Below, piece by piece: positions 50,793 through 62,975 of a stretch of 64,000 nucleotides of DNA; position 1 is the stretch's first letter; each line of letters starts with the position of its first letter. Source of the stretch: Rhodocyclales bacterium (lineage in GTDB: Bacteria > Pseudomonadota > Gammaproteobacteria > Burkholderiales > Rhodocyclaceae); the NCBI GenBank assembly GCA_003105015.1, contig PQAF01000018.1, forward strand, positions 1-64,000, given 5' to 3'. The translations under genes and the position numbers were made by a program. Below the pieces are notes generated by a model that saw only the letters and a list, made by a program, of their open reading frames with translations, made no database searches and was not told where the DNA came from.

Positions 50793-51707
50793 ATGCTGCA
50801 ACAGCGCACGCTGAAATCGCTGATCCGCGCCACCGGCGTCGGGCTCCATTCCGGGGTCAAGGTCACCATGACCCTGCGCCCGGCGGCGCCCGACACCGGC
50901 ATCGTCTTCCGCCGCGTCGACGTCGACCCGCCGGTCGAACTGCGCGCCGATCCCTTCGCCGTCGGCGACACGCGCCTGGCCTCCTGCCTGGAGCGCGACG
51001 GCGTTAAGGTCGCCACGGTGGAGCACCTCATGTCGGCCCTGTCCGGCCTCGGCATCGACAACGCCTGGGTGGACGTGGATGCCGCCGAGATCCCGATCAT
51101 GGACGGCAGCGCCGCGCCCTTCGTCTTCCTCATCCAGTCGGCCGGCATCGAGGAGCAGAAAGCCGCCAAGAAGTTCATTCGGGTGAAAAAGACGGTGCGC
51201 GTCGAGGAGGGCGACAAATGGGCCGAGCTTGCGCCCTATGACGGCTTCCGCCTGACTTTCTCCATCGTCTTCAGCCATCCGGTCTTCGACAAGTCGAAGC
51301 CGAGCGTGACCGTGGATTTCGCCGAGCATTCCTACGTGCGGGAAGTGGCGCGTGCCCGCACCTTCGGCTTCATGCAGGATGTCGAGCACATGCGCGCGCA
51401 GGGCCTGGCCCTCGGCGGCAGCATGGAAAATGCGATCGTGATGGACGAGTATCGCGTGCTCAACGCCGACGGACTGCGTTACGGCGACGAGTTCGTCAAG
51501 CACAAGGTTTTGGACGCGGTGGGCGACCTTTACCTGCTCGGACACCCCCTGCTCGGCGCCTTCTCCGCGCACAAGTCCGGCCACGCCCTCAACAACAAGC
51601 TGCTGCGCGCGCTGCTGGCCGACGAGACGGCCTGGGAGATGGTGAGCTTCGAGCGAATCGAGGAAGCCCCGGCGTCGGTAGCGCGGCTATTCACGCAGCC
51701 TGCATAA
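50793..51707 (+). CDS. lpxC: UDP-3-O-acyl-GlcNAc deacetylase LpxC
   Basis: 304 residues. [18 protein letters not shown] is the N-terminal signature; zinc ligands lie in VEHLMSAL and in [14 protein letters not shown] with its preceding His, and the catalytic [18 protein letters not shown] region reads [14 protein letters not shown]. It is the first committed step of lipid A synthesis. The 88-base gap after ftsZ contains a GGTAAACT -10-like element. Confidence 0.96.
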   Translation: MLQQRTLKSLIRATGVGLHSGVKVTMTLRPAAPDTGIVFRRVDVDPPVELRADPFAVGDTRLASCLERDGVKVATVEHLMSALSGLGIDNAWVDVDAAEIPIMDGSAAPFVFLIQSAGIEEQKAAKKFIRVKKTVRVEEGDKWAELAPYDGFRLTFSIVFSHPVFDKSKPSVTVDFAEHSYVREVARARTFGFMQDVEHMRAQGLALGGSMENAIVMDEYRVLNADGLRYGDEFVKHKVLDAVGDLYLLGHPLLGAFSAHKSGHALNNKLLRALLADETAWEMVSFERIEEAPASVARLFTQPA

Positions 51708-51713
51708 CCCCCC

Positions 51714-51896
51714 ATGCTTTTGCTGAGGATCGTTGGCGTCCTGGTGGCGATCACCGTCGGCGCCGGCATCGTCGCCTTTCTGTTTACGCGTGACCGACGC
51801 TACCTGCGCCTCTCCTGGCAGGTGGCGAAGTATTCCGCGCTTTTCGCCCTCTTCGTTCTGGCACTGATGTTCCTCGAGCGGGTGATCGTCCTGTAA
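51714..51896 (+). CDS. Small membrane protein
   Basis: 60 residues with two hydrophobic segments (VGVLVAITVGAGIVAFLF and SALFALFVLALMFLE) separated by a charged RDRRYLRLSWQ loop. It lies 6 bases after lpxC and is probably co-transcribed with it. Similar short proteins follow lpxC in other betaproteobacteria; function unknown. Confidence 0.7.
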   Translation: MLLLRIVGVLVAITVGAGIVAFLFTRDRRYLRLSWQVAKYSALFALFVLALMFLERVIVL

Positions 51897-51903
51897 CCAG
51901 CCG

Positions 51904-52338
51904 TCAGCGACTGAGCTTGACCAGCCGTTCCAGGGCCGCTTTCAGTGGCGAATCCTCCGGCAACTGCTCAGCCAGACGGTGCAAATCCGATTTTGCCGAT
52001 GCCCCGACGATACCAGGCTGAACGGGCTTTTTATGTTGCAGCGCAGCACGGCTTGGTTGCACTTTGACCTGTATTTCGGTAACCTCTGAGCCCTCTAAAG
52101 AAAATTCGCCGACAAGGCTCGGGATCATCTGTCTCAGCTTGGCGGCGACTGCGCCGGATTCGGCGTGGATAACAACCTTCCCCAGTTTGTAGTTGGCTAC
52201 GCGGCATGACGTAGCCAGATAGGGAGGCGCGATTTCCTCGAAAACGCGCTGCAGTTTGACCAACCGCCCGGCATGCGCAGACAGACGCGCCAGACCGTCG
52301 GCGGAATTCAGGTAAGCGTCTAGAGAACGCGCTGCCAT
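51904..52338 (-). CDS. DUF721 / DciA-like protein
   Basis: 144 residues. The N-terminal helix region (LARLSAHAGRLVKLQRVFEE) and the KH-like core with YKLGKVVIHAESGAVAAKLRQ fit DUF721. DciA loads the replicative helicase DnaB in bacteria that lack DnaC. The C-terminal part is variable. It is convergent with the lpxC unit and divergent from the M23 gene, with 23 bases between starts. Confidence 0.8.
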   Translation of the reverse strand: MAARSLDAYLNSADGLARLSAHAGRLVKLQRVFEEIAPPYLATSCRVANYKLGKVVIHAESGAVAAKLRQMIPSLVGEFSLEGSEVTEIQVKVQPSRAALQHKKPVQPGIVGASAKSDLHRLAEQLPEDSPLKAALERLVKLSR

Positions 52339-52361
52339 TTGAGATTTTTTGGAGGGACGGC

Positions 52362-53309
52362 GTGCATATTATTCTCGTCTCCGACCGGCTGGCAACTGCC
52401 AGGACCATAACGATTACCGCCAGGCACCTCGTGCTGGCCGTCGTCGGCTTCGTGCTGACGGTGCTGGCCGTGTCTTCACTGTTTTCCTACGTTACCGTGC
52501 GGCATGCAGCGGAGGTGCGCCTGCCTTTCCTGCAGAGCCTGCTGATGAGCGTTCGCGAGCAGGAAACCCAGAAGACACAGGACTTCATGCGGGAAAACCT
52601 GAATGCGATGGCTGTCCGTCTCGGCCAGATGCAGGCCCAACTGATGCGCCTGGACACCCTCGGCGAGCGGCTGGGCCAGCTTTCCGGCATCAAAATGCTT
52701 GATTCTTCCAAGCCGGCCGACAAGTCCGGGCAAGGCGGCCCCTTGATCGCACCGACCAAGCCGCTGACGGCGGAAGACTTGCAGCGCCAGCTTGACCAGC
52801 TCTCCAGGCAGCTGGAGTCGAAGACCGATTATCTCGGCCTGATCGAGTCCGAACTGATGGACGAGCGGGTGAAAAGGAACCAGTTGCCGACGGCCTTGCC
52901 GGTCGAGGCACAATGGAATGCTTCGGGCTTTGGCTGGCGCATCGATCCCTTTACCGGCGAACAGGCCATGCACGAAGGCATCGACTTCATTGCCGAGACG
53001 GGTACGCCGATCGTAGCCGCCGCCGCCGGCATCGTGGTGACGTCCGAGCGCCATCCCCAGTACGGCAACCTGATCGAGATCGACCACGGCAACGACCTGA
53101 TCACCCGCTATGCCCATGCCTCCAAGCTGCTCGTGAAGCAGGGGGCCTTGGTCAAGCGCGGCCAGAAGATCGCCGAAGTGGGTTCGACCGGACGTTCCAC
53201 CGGCCCGCACCTGCATTTCGAGGTCCGTTTCAAAGGGGCCGCGCAGAATCCCAACCGCTTCCTGCAGAACGCCCAACAGCAGAAGCTGGCCTCAGCCCGC
53301 CGCAAGTAG
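52362..53309 (+). CDS. M23 family metallopeptidase
   Basis: 315 residues. A transmembrane anchor (about 25-46) and a coiled-coil stretch (about 60-170) precede a LytM/M23 domain. The domain has GFGWRIDPFTGEQAMHEGID (first zinc His), VTSERHPQYGN, and STGPHLHFEVR (HxH), so it looks catalytically competent. It is a periplasmic peptidoglycan endopeptidase or division-linked hydrolase. This M23 gene just before secA is a common betaproteobacterial arrangement. Confidence 0.9.
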   Translation: MHIILVSDRLATARTITITARHLVLAVVGFVLTVLAVSSLFSYVTVRHAAEVRLPFLQSLLMSVREQETQKTQDFMRENLNAMAVRLGQMQAQLMRLDTLGERLGQLSGIKMLDSSKPADKSGQGGPLIAPTKPLTAEDLQRQLDQLSRQLESKTDYLGLIESELMDERVKRNQLPTALPVEAQWNASGFGWRIDPFTGEQAMHEGIDFIAETGTPIVAAAAGIVVTSERHPQYGNLIEIDHGNDLITRYAHASKLLVKQGALVKRGQKIAEVGSTGRSTGPHLHFEVRFKGAAQNPNRFLQNAQQQKLASARRK

Positions 53310-53390
53310 TGGTGCCGACCCGGCCAGCCGCCCGACCGGAGGCGGCATGGTAAAATTTGTCTTTTTTCCAGACGCCTACCGCGTTTCCGC

Positions 53391-56102
<2,712 letters not shown>

Positions 56103-56124
56103 GCCCTTTTCGCGTCCGGCCGGG

Positions 56125-57000
56125 ATGACACAGGATAAGAGCGGCATGCGCGGCCTGAACGCCTGGCTGGGCCGCATCCGCGACCAGGAACTGCCCATAT
56201 TCGGCAAAACTGCCGAACAGATTCGCGACCTGACCGATAGCGAAAAGTCGGCGGTATCGGAACTGGCCGAGGCCATCCTGCGCGACCAGGGCATGACGGC
56301 CAAATTGCTGCGGATTGCCAACAGCGTCATCTTCAATACCTCGGGCACTCAGGTCACCACCGTCAGCCGGGCCATCGTCATGCTTGGCTTCGACATGGTG
56401 CGGCAAATTGCCCTGTCGGTGGCCTTCATTGACGCCTTCCTGCGCGGCCGGGTGCGCGAGCGTGTCCAGCGCGAAATGGCCCGCGCCTTTCATGCTGCCG
56501 TGCAGGCGCGCTGGATGGCAGCAAAGCGGCACGATGCGCAGCCCGAAGAGGTCTTTATCGCCGCCCTGCTGTACCGCTTCGGCGATCTGGCCTTTTGGTG
56601 CTTCGCCGGACAGGCCGGCGACGAGCTTGACGAAGCCTTGCTCCGCAATCCGCAGTATCCCGGCGATGTCGAGCAATCGATACTCGGTTTCCGCCTGCCC
56701 CAGCTGACCGCCGCCCTGACGCGCGACTGGCGTGTCAGCCCGCTGCTGCAGAGCGTTCTCAAGGGCAGCTACACGAAGCGATCGCGCGAACAGTCGGTGG
56801 TGCTTGCCTTTCGTCTGGCCGAGGGCTCCGAAGGCGGGTGGCATACCGACCGTGCCCGCGCCCGGCTGAAGGACGTTGCCGATTACCTGCAACTACCGCC
56901 CGGGGAAATCGCCGATACGGTCACCATGAATGCGGTCGAGGCCGCCGCTGTTGCTGAATACTACGGGGCCGGCGATGCAGTGCGCTTCATTCCGCAATAG
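56125..57000 (+). CDS. HDOD domain protein
   Basis: 291 residues. An HDOD-type helical core is visible: LLRIANSVIFNTSG, then TVSRAIVMLGFDMVRQIALSVAF. HDOD proteins act in signalling and lack the catalytic His-Asp pair; no output domain is fused here. It lies 22 bases after secA. The longer secA operon may include it, or it may use its own promoter. Confidence 0.82.
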   Translation: MTQDKSGMRGLNAWLGRIRDQELPIFGKTAEQIRDLTDSEKSAVSELAEAILRDQGMTAKLLRIANSVIFNTSGTQVTTVSRAIVMLGFDMVRQIALSVAFIDAFLRGRVRERVQREMARAFHAAVQARWMAAKRHDAQPEEVFIAALLYRFGDLAFWCFAGQAGDELDEALLRNPQYPGDVEQSILGFRLPQLTAALTRDWRVSPLLQSVLKGSYTKRSREQSVVLAFRLAEGSEGGWHTDRARARLKDVADYLQLPPGEIADTVTMNAVEAAAVAEYYGAGDAVRFIPQ

Positions 57001-57054
57001 CGCTTCAGCTTCGTTTATGATCCGCATCGACTAGTCTTCAGCGCGAGACCAACC

Positions 57055-58281
57055 ATGCCCGTCAATCTGAAACCGCCCGTTGCCGCAGAACTGCTTCCCG
57101 TCGCAGGCGTCGCCCTCGGCATCGCCCAGGCCGGCATCCGCAAGGCCAACCGCCGCGACCTGCTGCTGATCCGCCTCGATGAAGGCGCCGCCGTCGCCGG
57201 CGTGTTCACGCAGAACCGCTTCTGCGCAGCACCGGTCACGGTGTGCCGCGAGCACCTGCAGGCCGGCGCCATCCGCGCCCTCGTCGTCAACACCGGCATC
57301 GCCAATGCCGGCACCGGCGAACCCGGCATGCAGTCGGCGCGCGCCACCTGTGCGGCCGCGGCGCGGCTGCTTGGCTGCACGCCGGCGCAGGTGCTGCCGT
57401 TTTCCACGGGCGTCATCATGGAGCCGTTGCCGGTCGAGCGCATCGAGGCTGGGCTTCCCGCCAGCGTGGCCGATCTCCGCGAGGACAACTGGGCGGCCGC
57501 CGCCGAGGCGATCATGACCACCGACACCCTGCCCAAGGCGGCGTCGAGAAAAGTCAGTCTCGGCGGCACGGCGGTCACCGTCACCGGCATCGCCAAGGGC
57601 GCCGGCATGATCCGCCCGAACATGGCGACCATGCTCGGCTTCGTCGCCACCGACGCCGCCGTGGCGCCGGCGCTGCTCCGGCGGCTGGTGCGCGAGGCGG
57701 CCGATGCTTCCTTCAACTGCGTCACGGTCGACGGCGACACCTCGACCAACGATTCCTTCGTGCTGATCGCCTCGGGCAAGGCCGGCAACGCGCCGATTGC
57801 CGATGCGTCTTCCGCAGACTATGCCGCGCTGAGGCAGGCCGTGACGGCGGTCGCGGGGGAACTGGCCCAGGCCATCGTGCGCGACGGCGAGGGCGCCACC
57901 AAGTTCATGACGATCGAGGTGCGCGGCGGGCGTGATGCCGCCGAGTGCAAGGCGGTCGGTTACGCCATCGCCCACTCGCCGCTTGTGAAGACAGCCTTCT
58001 TCGCCTCCGACCCCAACCTCGGCCGCATACTCGCCGCCATCGGCAATGCCGGCATCGCCGACCTTGACGTCTCGCAAGTGAAACTCTGGCTCGACGAGGT
58101 GCTGGTGTCGGAGAACGGCGGCAGGGCCTCAAGCTACCGTGAGGAAGATGGCGCGCGGGTCATGAAGCAGGCCGAAATCGCCGTCCGCGTCGATCTTGCC
58201 CGCGGCGCCACGCAGGCGACGGTGTGGACCTGCGATTTTTCCTACGACTACGTCAAGATCAACGCGGACTACCGCAGCTGA
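57055..58281 (+). CDS. argJ: Glutamate N-acetyltransferase / amino-acid acetyltransferase ArgJ
   Basis: 408 residues. The autocleavage site [16 protein letters not shown] places the nucleophile at Thr192. [19 protein letters not shown] and [12 protein letters not shown] are family motifs, with the ending [14 protein letters not shown]. It recycles the acetyl group in arginine synthesis. The stop lies one base from the stop of the convergent caspase-like gene. A reverse-strand GACTGACTT lies at 57551. Confidence 0.95.
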   Translation: MPVNLKPPVAAELLPVAGVALGIAQAGIRKANRRDLLLIRLDEGAAVAGVFTQNRFCAAPVTVCREHLQAGAIRALVVNTGIANAGTGEPGMQSARATCAAAARLLGCTPAQVLPFSTGVIMEPLPVERIEAGLPASVADLREDNWAAAAEAIMTTDTLPKAASRKVSLGGTAVTVTGIAKGAGMIRPNMATMLGFVATDAAVAPALLRRLVREAADASFNCVTVDGDTSTNDSFVLIASGKAGNAPIADASSADYAALRQAVTAVAGELAQAIVRDGEGATKFMTIEVRGGRDAAECKAVGYAIAHSPLVKTAFFASDPNLGRILAAIGNAGIADLDVSQVKLWLDEVLVSENGGRASSYREEDGARVMKQAEIAVRVDLARGATQATVWTCDFSYDYVKINADYRS

Positions 58282-58282
58282 T

Positions 58283-60520
58283 TTAATCGAGCTTCATGCC
58301 CGTAAGCTCGATGGTTTCATTGTCGTTCCGACCATGGATCCTGATCTTGACGTACCGCTTGGCAATAGGGGCATACCAGACTGTCAAACTATAAGAATCG
58401 GAGCCGCCTGACGGGTTGTTTGCCCACCGGTATCGGTTGCCCTCGATGACCAATTTCTCTGCCTCGAAGCTGCCGGCCGGCACAGTGATCGTTTCCTTGC
58501 CGGCGAGCCTGGCCGTGAATGGCGGGCTGCTGTCAAAAATCTTCAATGATTTCCATTCGGGCTTGTCTCGCAAGGGCCCGTGGCTCAGCAAATAGGGCGA
58601 GACTTCGCGAAGAGCAAGATTCCCCAGCTTGCGGTCGGCAAGTTCCAGTCCGGGCTCGAAGGACGCAGCATGGCGCGCTTTGCCCAAGCGTGCTTCATCC
58701 GTGATCTCGCCGGTGGATGCGGCGGTGACCTGCACCGTGTAGGTTTCCGACTTGCCGTAGATATCAGAGAAGCGGTAGGTCCATGTGTCGCCAACCTTGG
58801 GAAAACCAGCGGCAGCGGTACTCCCGCCTGTGGGGGCCAAGCTGGCAAACGCGGTTGCAGACTTACCTGCTGTCCCGGACACGGCGGATGACATTCCCGC
58901 ACTCACGGGAAAGCCGGTTTCAATCAGCACGATTTCGTCGCGATCCCCGCCTCCGCCCCACTTGTCTTCCGAATGAAAGCTCATCTTGACATAGCGCTTG
59001 ACAGAAGGGGAATACCAGATCGTAATTGTCAGGGGGCGGGTTCTCGAACCAAGATATACCTGCTCCCCCTTCAGAACGATTTTGCGTGCCTCGAAGCTGC
59101 CGGCGGGCACCGTGATGCTTTCCGTTCCTGCCGGCCGGGCTGTGAAAGCGTTTCCGCCCAAGGAGATGTTGCTCCAGGCCTCCGTTGGCTCTGCGGGCCC
59201 GAGGCTCAGCAGGTAGGGTGAGATTTCTCGCAGGGAATAGCCGTCCAGATTGCGGGACGCCCATTCCATTCCGGGTTCGAAGCTGGCACTCAGTCTTGAT
59301 CGACCGATGACCACTTCATCGGTGATGGAGGAATCGGTGGCGGTGGTTATTCTCACCGTAAAGGTGCCCTTCTTTTCGTAGCCGTCCGAGTAGCGGTAGG
59401 TCCAGCGGTCGCCCACGGTGGGGCGGTTGCCTGCAGCTGTTATCGGAGCGTTTGCGGGCCGTTGCACAGCCGGTGTCGGTGCAGCGAGCGCAACCGGTGC
59501 AGGCGCCTGAGCGGCCTGGCGGCGGAGCGCCTCGTTTTCCGCAGCCAGCCGCTCACGCTCTCGCAGCAACCTTTCGCGCTCGGCGACAAGCGCTTCCTGT
59601 TCGGCCTTCGCCTTGTCGTTCTGCGGCTGGCGGGCCGCCTGCTCGCGCGCCATGCGCTCGGCGGTGAGCGAGGCAGCGCGCTCGGCGGCTGCACGCACTG
59701 CCTCCTCGATCAACTTGTCCTGCGAGGCGGTTTGCTGGGGCGCGGCTTCGCGGAAGACGAAATCGCCCTTCATGGAAGAACTTTCCCAGGGGACCTGCGC
59801 CTCGTTGGTGTCCCTCGCCACGCCGACGCGGACGCGCTTGAACATCTGCTCGACTGCCAGGCCGGGCGTGGCGATGCTGTCCAGCAGGTGCTTGGTATAG
59901 ATTCCGTTCTCGCCCGTGCCGTCCTGGGCGACCGAGCCGGGTGCGGTGGCAAAGGCGATCAGGGTACCGATGGGGGCATCCATCTGGGCGAGGCCAGTAC
60001 CGGAGGAGCGGAAGCGGCGCGCAAAGGGGTTGTTGCGGCAGGCGTCGAGAATCACGATGTTGACGGCGCTCTTGCCGACTTCCATCTTGTCCAGCACCAG
60101 GCTGACGTCGATGGTCGAGTAGGGCACTTCGTCCTCGAGTTGGATGTCGGCGTCGGTCGGCACCAGGTAGTTGCGGCCTTTCACCTGCATGCCGTGACCG
60201 GCGAAGTAGAACACGGCGGCCGAGCCGGGGGTGATGGAGGAGCCGAACTGTCGGACCGCCGCAGCCAGATCGCGCTGGCTCGAATTTTCCCGCAAGGTCA
60301 CCTCGAAGCCGAGTTCCTTGAGGCTCTTCGCCATGGCGCGTGCGTCGTTGACCGGGTTCTTCAGGGGCGCAGTGGGATACTTCCCGTTGCCGATTACCAG
60401 GGCGATGCGCTTGCCGGAAAAGTTGGCCACCGCGCTCCCCTGCACCATGAGGCTTTGCGCTGCAAAGACCAGCAAGGCAGTGACCAGAAGCCGGCAAAAC
60501 GCATGGAGATGCGACGACAT
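58283..60520 (-). CDS. Secreted caspase-like (peptidase C14) protein with duplicated C-terminal domain
   Basis: 745 residues. A signal peptide (to about residue 32) precedes a caspase p20-like domain: RIALVIGNGKYPTAPLKNP, catalytic His in FYFAGHGMQ (H109) and Cys in ILDACRNNPF (C161). A charged coiled coil occupies about 268-335. Two homologous C-terminal units follow, from about 369 and 576, each starting VGDxWTYRxSD and containing ITVPAGSFEA. The His-Cys dyad is intact, so it is probably an active Arg/Lys-specific metacaspase-like peptidase acting in the periplasm or outside the cell. The tandem domains are beta-rich and may bind envelope or substrate. Confidence 0.85.
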   Translation of the reverse strand: MSSHLHAFCRLLVTALLVFAAQSLMVQGSAVANFSGKRIALVIGNGKYPTAPLKNPVNDARAMAKSLKELGFEVTLRENSSQRDLAAAVRQFGSSITPGSAAVFYFAGHGMQVKGRNYLVPTDADIQLEDEVPYSTIDVSLVLDKMEVGKSAVNIVILDACRNNPFARRFRSSGTGLAQMDAPIGTLIAFATAPGSVAQDGTGENGIYTKHLLDSIATPGLAVEQMFKRVRVGVARDTNEAQVPWESSSMKGDFVFREAAPQQTASQDKLIEEAVRAAAERAASLTAERMAREQAARQPQNDKAKAEQEALVAERERLLRERERLAAENEALRRQAAQAPAPVALAAPTPAVQRPANAPITAAGNRPTVGDRWTYRYSDGYEKKGTFTVRITTATDSSITDEVVIGRSRLSASFEPGMEWASRNLDGYSLREISPYLLSLGPAEPTEAWSNISLGGNAFTARPAGTESITVPAGSFEARKIVLKGEQVYLGSRTRPLTITIWYSPSVKRYVKMSFHSEDKWGGGGDRDEIVLIETGFPVSAGMSSAVSGTAGKSATAFASLAPTGGSTAAAGFPKVGDTWTYRFSDIYGKSETYTVQVTAASTGEITDEARLGKARHAASFEPGLELADRKLGNLALREVSPYLLSHGPLRDKPEWKSLKIFDSSPPFTARLAGKETITVPAGSFEAEKLVIEGNRYRWANNPSGGSDSYSLTVWYAPIAKRYVKIRIHGRNDNETIELTGMKLD

Positions 60521-60610
60521 CAGGCTTTCCCTCGGGCGGCAGGTAAAAATAACCTGTTCAGCATAGCGCTAAAGTTGCCATAACGGCCAGATTATTTCCG
60601 TGACAAATCA

Positions 60611-60974
60611 TCATCTCCTCAGATGTATCAGCCTGAACCAGCCGCCCGCCAACGCGGGCGCATCGCCGACGGTTTCCACGCTTGGCACGACGGCCTGCAC
60701 CTCCCCGAACACGACATCAGTCGGGTCGCCAAGCGCCGTGGGAGCGGATTGAGCGCCTGCTTCAGCATGGCGCAGGTCAGGTCGAGTCCGGTGTAGCGGT
60801 GCTGCGGCGGCAGGTGGGGCAGATCCAGGCCGGTGCCGATCCCATTCACGAGGACATCCCGTGGCGTTCCGCCGTGAGACGGGCCAGGCTTTTCCGCCGC
60901 GCACCGCGCGTGGCGGCGCCGAGGAAAGTGTCGTAGGAGGGGGCGATGAAGGTGTAGCTGTGCTTCAGCGACAA
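60611..60974 (-). pseudogene. Degraded class I SAM methyltransferase
   Basis: Three frames together spell a shortened methyltransferase. The first part reads LKHSYTFIAPSYDTFLGAAT and runs to a stop near 60846. After a one-base shift, DVLVNGIGTGLDLPHLPP and YTGLDLTCAMLKQAL give the SAM site. After another shift, VQAVVPSVETVGDAP and ALAGGWFRLIHLRR form the C-terminus, ending at 60611. The middle of the fold, about 100 residues, is missing. It begins 7 bases after apaG and was probably in its operon. Confidence 0.75.
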
Positions 60975-60981
60975 GGAGGAT

Positions 60982-61365
60982 TCAATGCAGGACGCGCGGC
61001 ATCGCCAGGGTGAATTCGGCGATCGGCGCCTCGAACTGGGTGCCGTCCTCCGCGACCATCTGGTAACTGCCGCGCATGGTGCCGACCGGCGTGGTGAGGA
61101 CGCAGCCGCTGGTGTATTCGAAGCGCTCGCCGGGCTTGAGTAGGGGTTGGTGGCCGACCACGCCGAGGCCGCGCACTTCCTGAACATGGGACTCGGCGTC
61201 GTTGATGAGCCAATGGCGGGAAATCAGCTGTGCGGCGATGTTGCCGGTATTGAGGATGGTGATGTTGTAGGCGAAGACGTAGCGCCCGTCCTGCGGGTCG
61301 GACTGGTCGGCCAAATACTGCGTTTCCGCCGTGACGCTGATCTCGTATTTCTTGCTCTCCGCCAT
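60982..61365 (-). CDS. apaG: ApaG protein (CorD)
   Basis: 127 residues, the full DUF525/ApaG domain: TAETQYLADQSDPQDGRYVF, YNITILNTGNIAAQL, SRHWLIND and GTMRGSYQM. It has an Ig-like fold with unclear function, linked to Co2+/Mg2+ tolerance. Divergent from rpe. A perfect TATAAT lies 6 bases before the ATG. Confidence 0.95.
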   Translation of the reverse strand: MAESKKYEISVTAETQYLADQSDPQDGRYVFAYNITILNTGNIAAQLISRHWLINDAESHVQEVRGLGVVGHQPLLKPGERFEYTSGCVLTTPVGTMRGSYQMVAEDGTQFEAPIAEFTLAMPRVLH

Positions 61366-61371
61366 GTGGCC

Positions 61372-61377
61372 ATTATA
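61372..61377 (-). promoter_or_regulatory. apaG -10 element, probable leaderless start
   Basis: TATAAT on the reverse strand is followed by GGCCAC and then the apaG ATG. The expected start falls on the ATG, so the message may have no leader, as for pyrC in this window. Confidence 0.6.
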
Positions 61378-61464
61378 GGGGGCGGGCTTATGGTTGCCAT
61401 AATTTCTTTTAGCCGGCGAGAGTACCGAATGCGTTTAAAATCCCTGTCATCTTAGGGAGATATC

Positions 61465-62148
61465 ATGACCTATCGCATCGCACCGAGCATTCTTTCCGCC
61501 AACTTCGCCAAGCTGGGCGAGGAGGTGGACAACGTCCTCAAGTCGGGCGCCGACATCGTGCACTTCGACGTGATGGACAACCATTACGTGCCCAATCTGA
61601 CCATCGGCCCGCTGGTCTGCGAGGCCCTGCGCAAGCACGGCGTCACCGCGCCCATCGACGTGCACCTGATGGTCAAGCCGGTGGATCGCATCGTGCCCGA
61701 CTTCGCCAAGGCGGGCGCCACCTACATCACCTTCCACCCGGAGGCGTCGGAGCACATCGACCGCACCATCGGCCTGATCCGCGAAGCCGGCTGCAAGCCC
61801 GGCCTGGTGTTCAATCCGGCGACGCCCCTCGACGTCCTCGAATGGACGCTGGACAAGCTCGACATGGTGCTGCTGATGAGCGTGAACCCGGGCTTCGGCG
61901 GACAGAAGTTCATTCCCCACGTCCTCGACAAGGCGCGTCAGGTGCGTAAGATGATCGACGCGCGCGGCCTGAACGTCAGCTTGGAGATCGACGGCGGCGT
62001 CGGCCCGGCCAACATCCGCGAAGTGGCCCAGGCGGGCGTCGATACCTTCGTCGCCGGCTCGGCCGTCTTCGGCGCCGGCAAGGACGGCGATCCCCACCGC
62101 TACGATTCCATCATCGCCTCGCTGCGTGCCGAACTGGCCAAGGTTTGA
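61465..62148 (+). CDS. rpe: Ribulose-phosphate 3-epimerase
   Basis: 227 residues. [56 protein letters not shown] and EIDGGVG are family motifs, including the metal ligands His and Asp. It interconverts ribulose 5-phosphate and xylulose 5-phosphate. Preceded by AGGGAGA and a TTTAAAAT -10-like element. The rpe-gph-trpE order is common in betaproteobacteria. Confidence 0.96.
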   Translation: MTYRIAPSILSANFAKLGEEVDNVLKSGADIVHFDVMDNHYVPNLTIGPLVCEALRKHGVTAPIDVHLMVKPVDRIVPDFAKAGATYITFHPEASEHIDRTIGLIREAGCKPGLVFNPATPLDVLEWTLDKLDMVLLMSVNPGFGGQKFIPHVLDKARQVRKMIDARGLNVSLEIDGGVGPANIREVAQAGVDTFVAGSAVFGAGKDGDPHRYDSIIASLRAELAKV

Positions 62149-62810
62149 TGGCCATTCGCGCAGTCCTCATCGACCTCGACGGCACGCTGCTCGACACCGT
62201 TCCTGACCTTGCCGACGCCGCCAACGCCATGCTCGCCGAGCTGGGGCGACTGACTTTGCCGACGGACACCATCCGCGACTTCGTCGGCAAGGGCATTCCC
62301 AACCTCGTCGGCCGCTGCCTCGGCTATCCGGGCGAGTCCGCCGCGCCCGATGCCGTCGCGGCCCTGGCGGTGTTCAAGCGCCACTACGCCGCCGTGAACG
62401 GCCGCAAGACCCGGATCTACCCCGGCGTGCTGGAGGGCCTGCGCGCCATGCGTGCCGCCGGCCTGAAGACGGCCTGCGTCACCAACAAGGCCGCTGCCTT
62501 CACCGAACAACTGCTGGCCGCCTCCGGCCTGGCGGCCCTGCTCGACATGACGGTGAGCGGCGATACCCTGCCGGAGAAAAAGCCGCACCCGCTGCCTTTC
62601 CTGCATATCTGCGAGCGCTTCGGCATCGCGCCCGACGAGGCGCTGGTCGTCGGCGATTCGCGCAACGACGTCGCCGGCGCGCGGGCGGCCGGCTGCCCGG
62701 TGTTCTGCGTGCCCTACGGCTACAGCGAAGGCGAGGACGTGCGCGATCTTGGCGCCGATGCTATAGTGGGCACCCTCGAAGAGGCGGCCCGCCGCCTCCA
62801 GGAAATCTGA
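62148..62810 (+). CDS. gph: Phosphoglycolate phosphatase
   Basis: 220 residues from the ATG at 62148, overlapping the rpe stop by one base. HAD motifs: LIDLDGTLLDT (nucleophile Asp), VTNKAA, and VGDSRNDVAGARAAG. It removes phosphate from 2-phosphoglycolate formed by DNA repair or oxygenation. A GACTGACTT motif lies at 62248. Confidence 0.94.
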   Translation: MAIRAVLIDLDGTLLDTVPDLADAANAMLAELGRLTLPTDTIRDFVGKGIPNLVGRCLGYPGESAAPDAVAALAVFKRHYAAVNGRKTRIYPGVLEGLRAMRAAGLKTACVTNKAAAFTEQLLAASGLAALLDMTVSGDTLPEKKPHPLPFLHICERFGIAPDEALVVGDSRNDVAGARAAGCPVFCVPYGYSEGEDVRDLGADAIVGTLEEAARRLQEI

Positions 62811-62823
62811 GACAGCAGACATC

Positions 62824-62904
62824 GTGCTCCACCTGAACTTGAAACGCGTGAGGAAATACGCCATCGGCGGGGAGGCCTGGCCCTGGCGTCGCTTGCCTGA
62901 CTGA
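62824..62904 (+). CDS. trp leader peptide
   Basis: A 26-codon frame from GTG ends in TGA at 62902. It contains Trp codons at 62878 and 62884 separated by one Pro codon (GEAWPWRRLPD), just before a terminator and then trpE. Trp is rare, so a WPW in a tiny leader frame is strong evidence for ribosome-stalling attenuation. A GTG at 62848 could be the real start; neither has a strong Shine-Dalgarno. Confidence 0.7.
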   Translation: MLHLNLKRVRKYAIGGEAWPWRRLPD

Positions 62905-62930
62905 TCGTCGCAAGCGGCGGGCGTTTTTGT
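62887..62930 (+). terminator. trpE transcription attenuator
   Basis: CGTCGCTTGC (62887-62896) pairs with GCAAGCGGCG (62910-62919, one G-U pair), followed within a few bases by TTTTTGTGTT. The 5' arm starts right after the second Trp codon, so a ribosome stalled at Trp would change pairing and let transcription reach trpE. Confidence 0.72.
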
Positions 62931-62975
62931 GTTGTTTGCGCCCGCGTTTCTCAAGTTTCAAGCAGTGGAGTCATG

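Noticed and set aside
48221..51217. 998-codon open frame opposite ftsA, ftsZ and lpxC
   Set aside because: Antisense shadow of three certain genes; no ribosome-binding site or motif.
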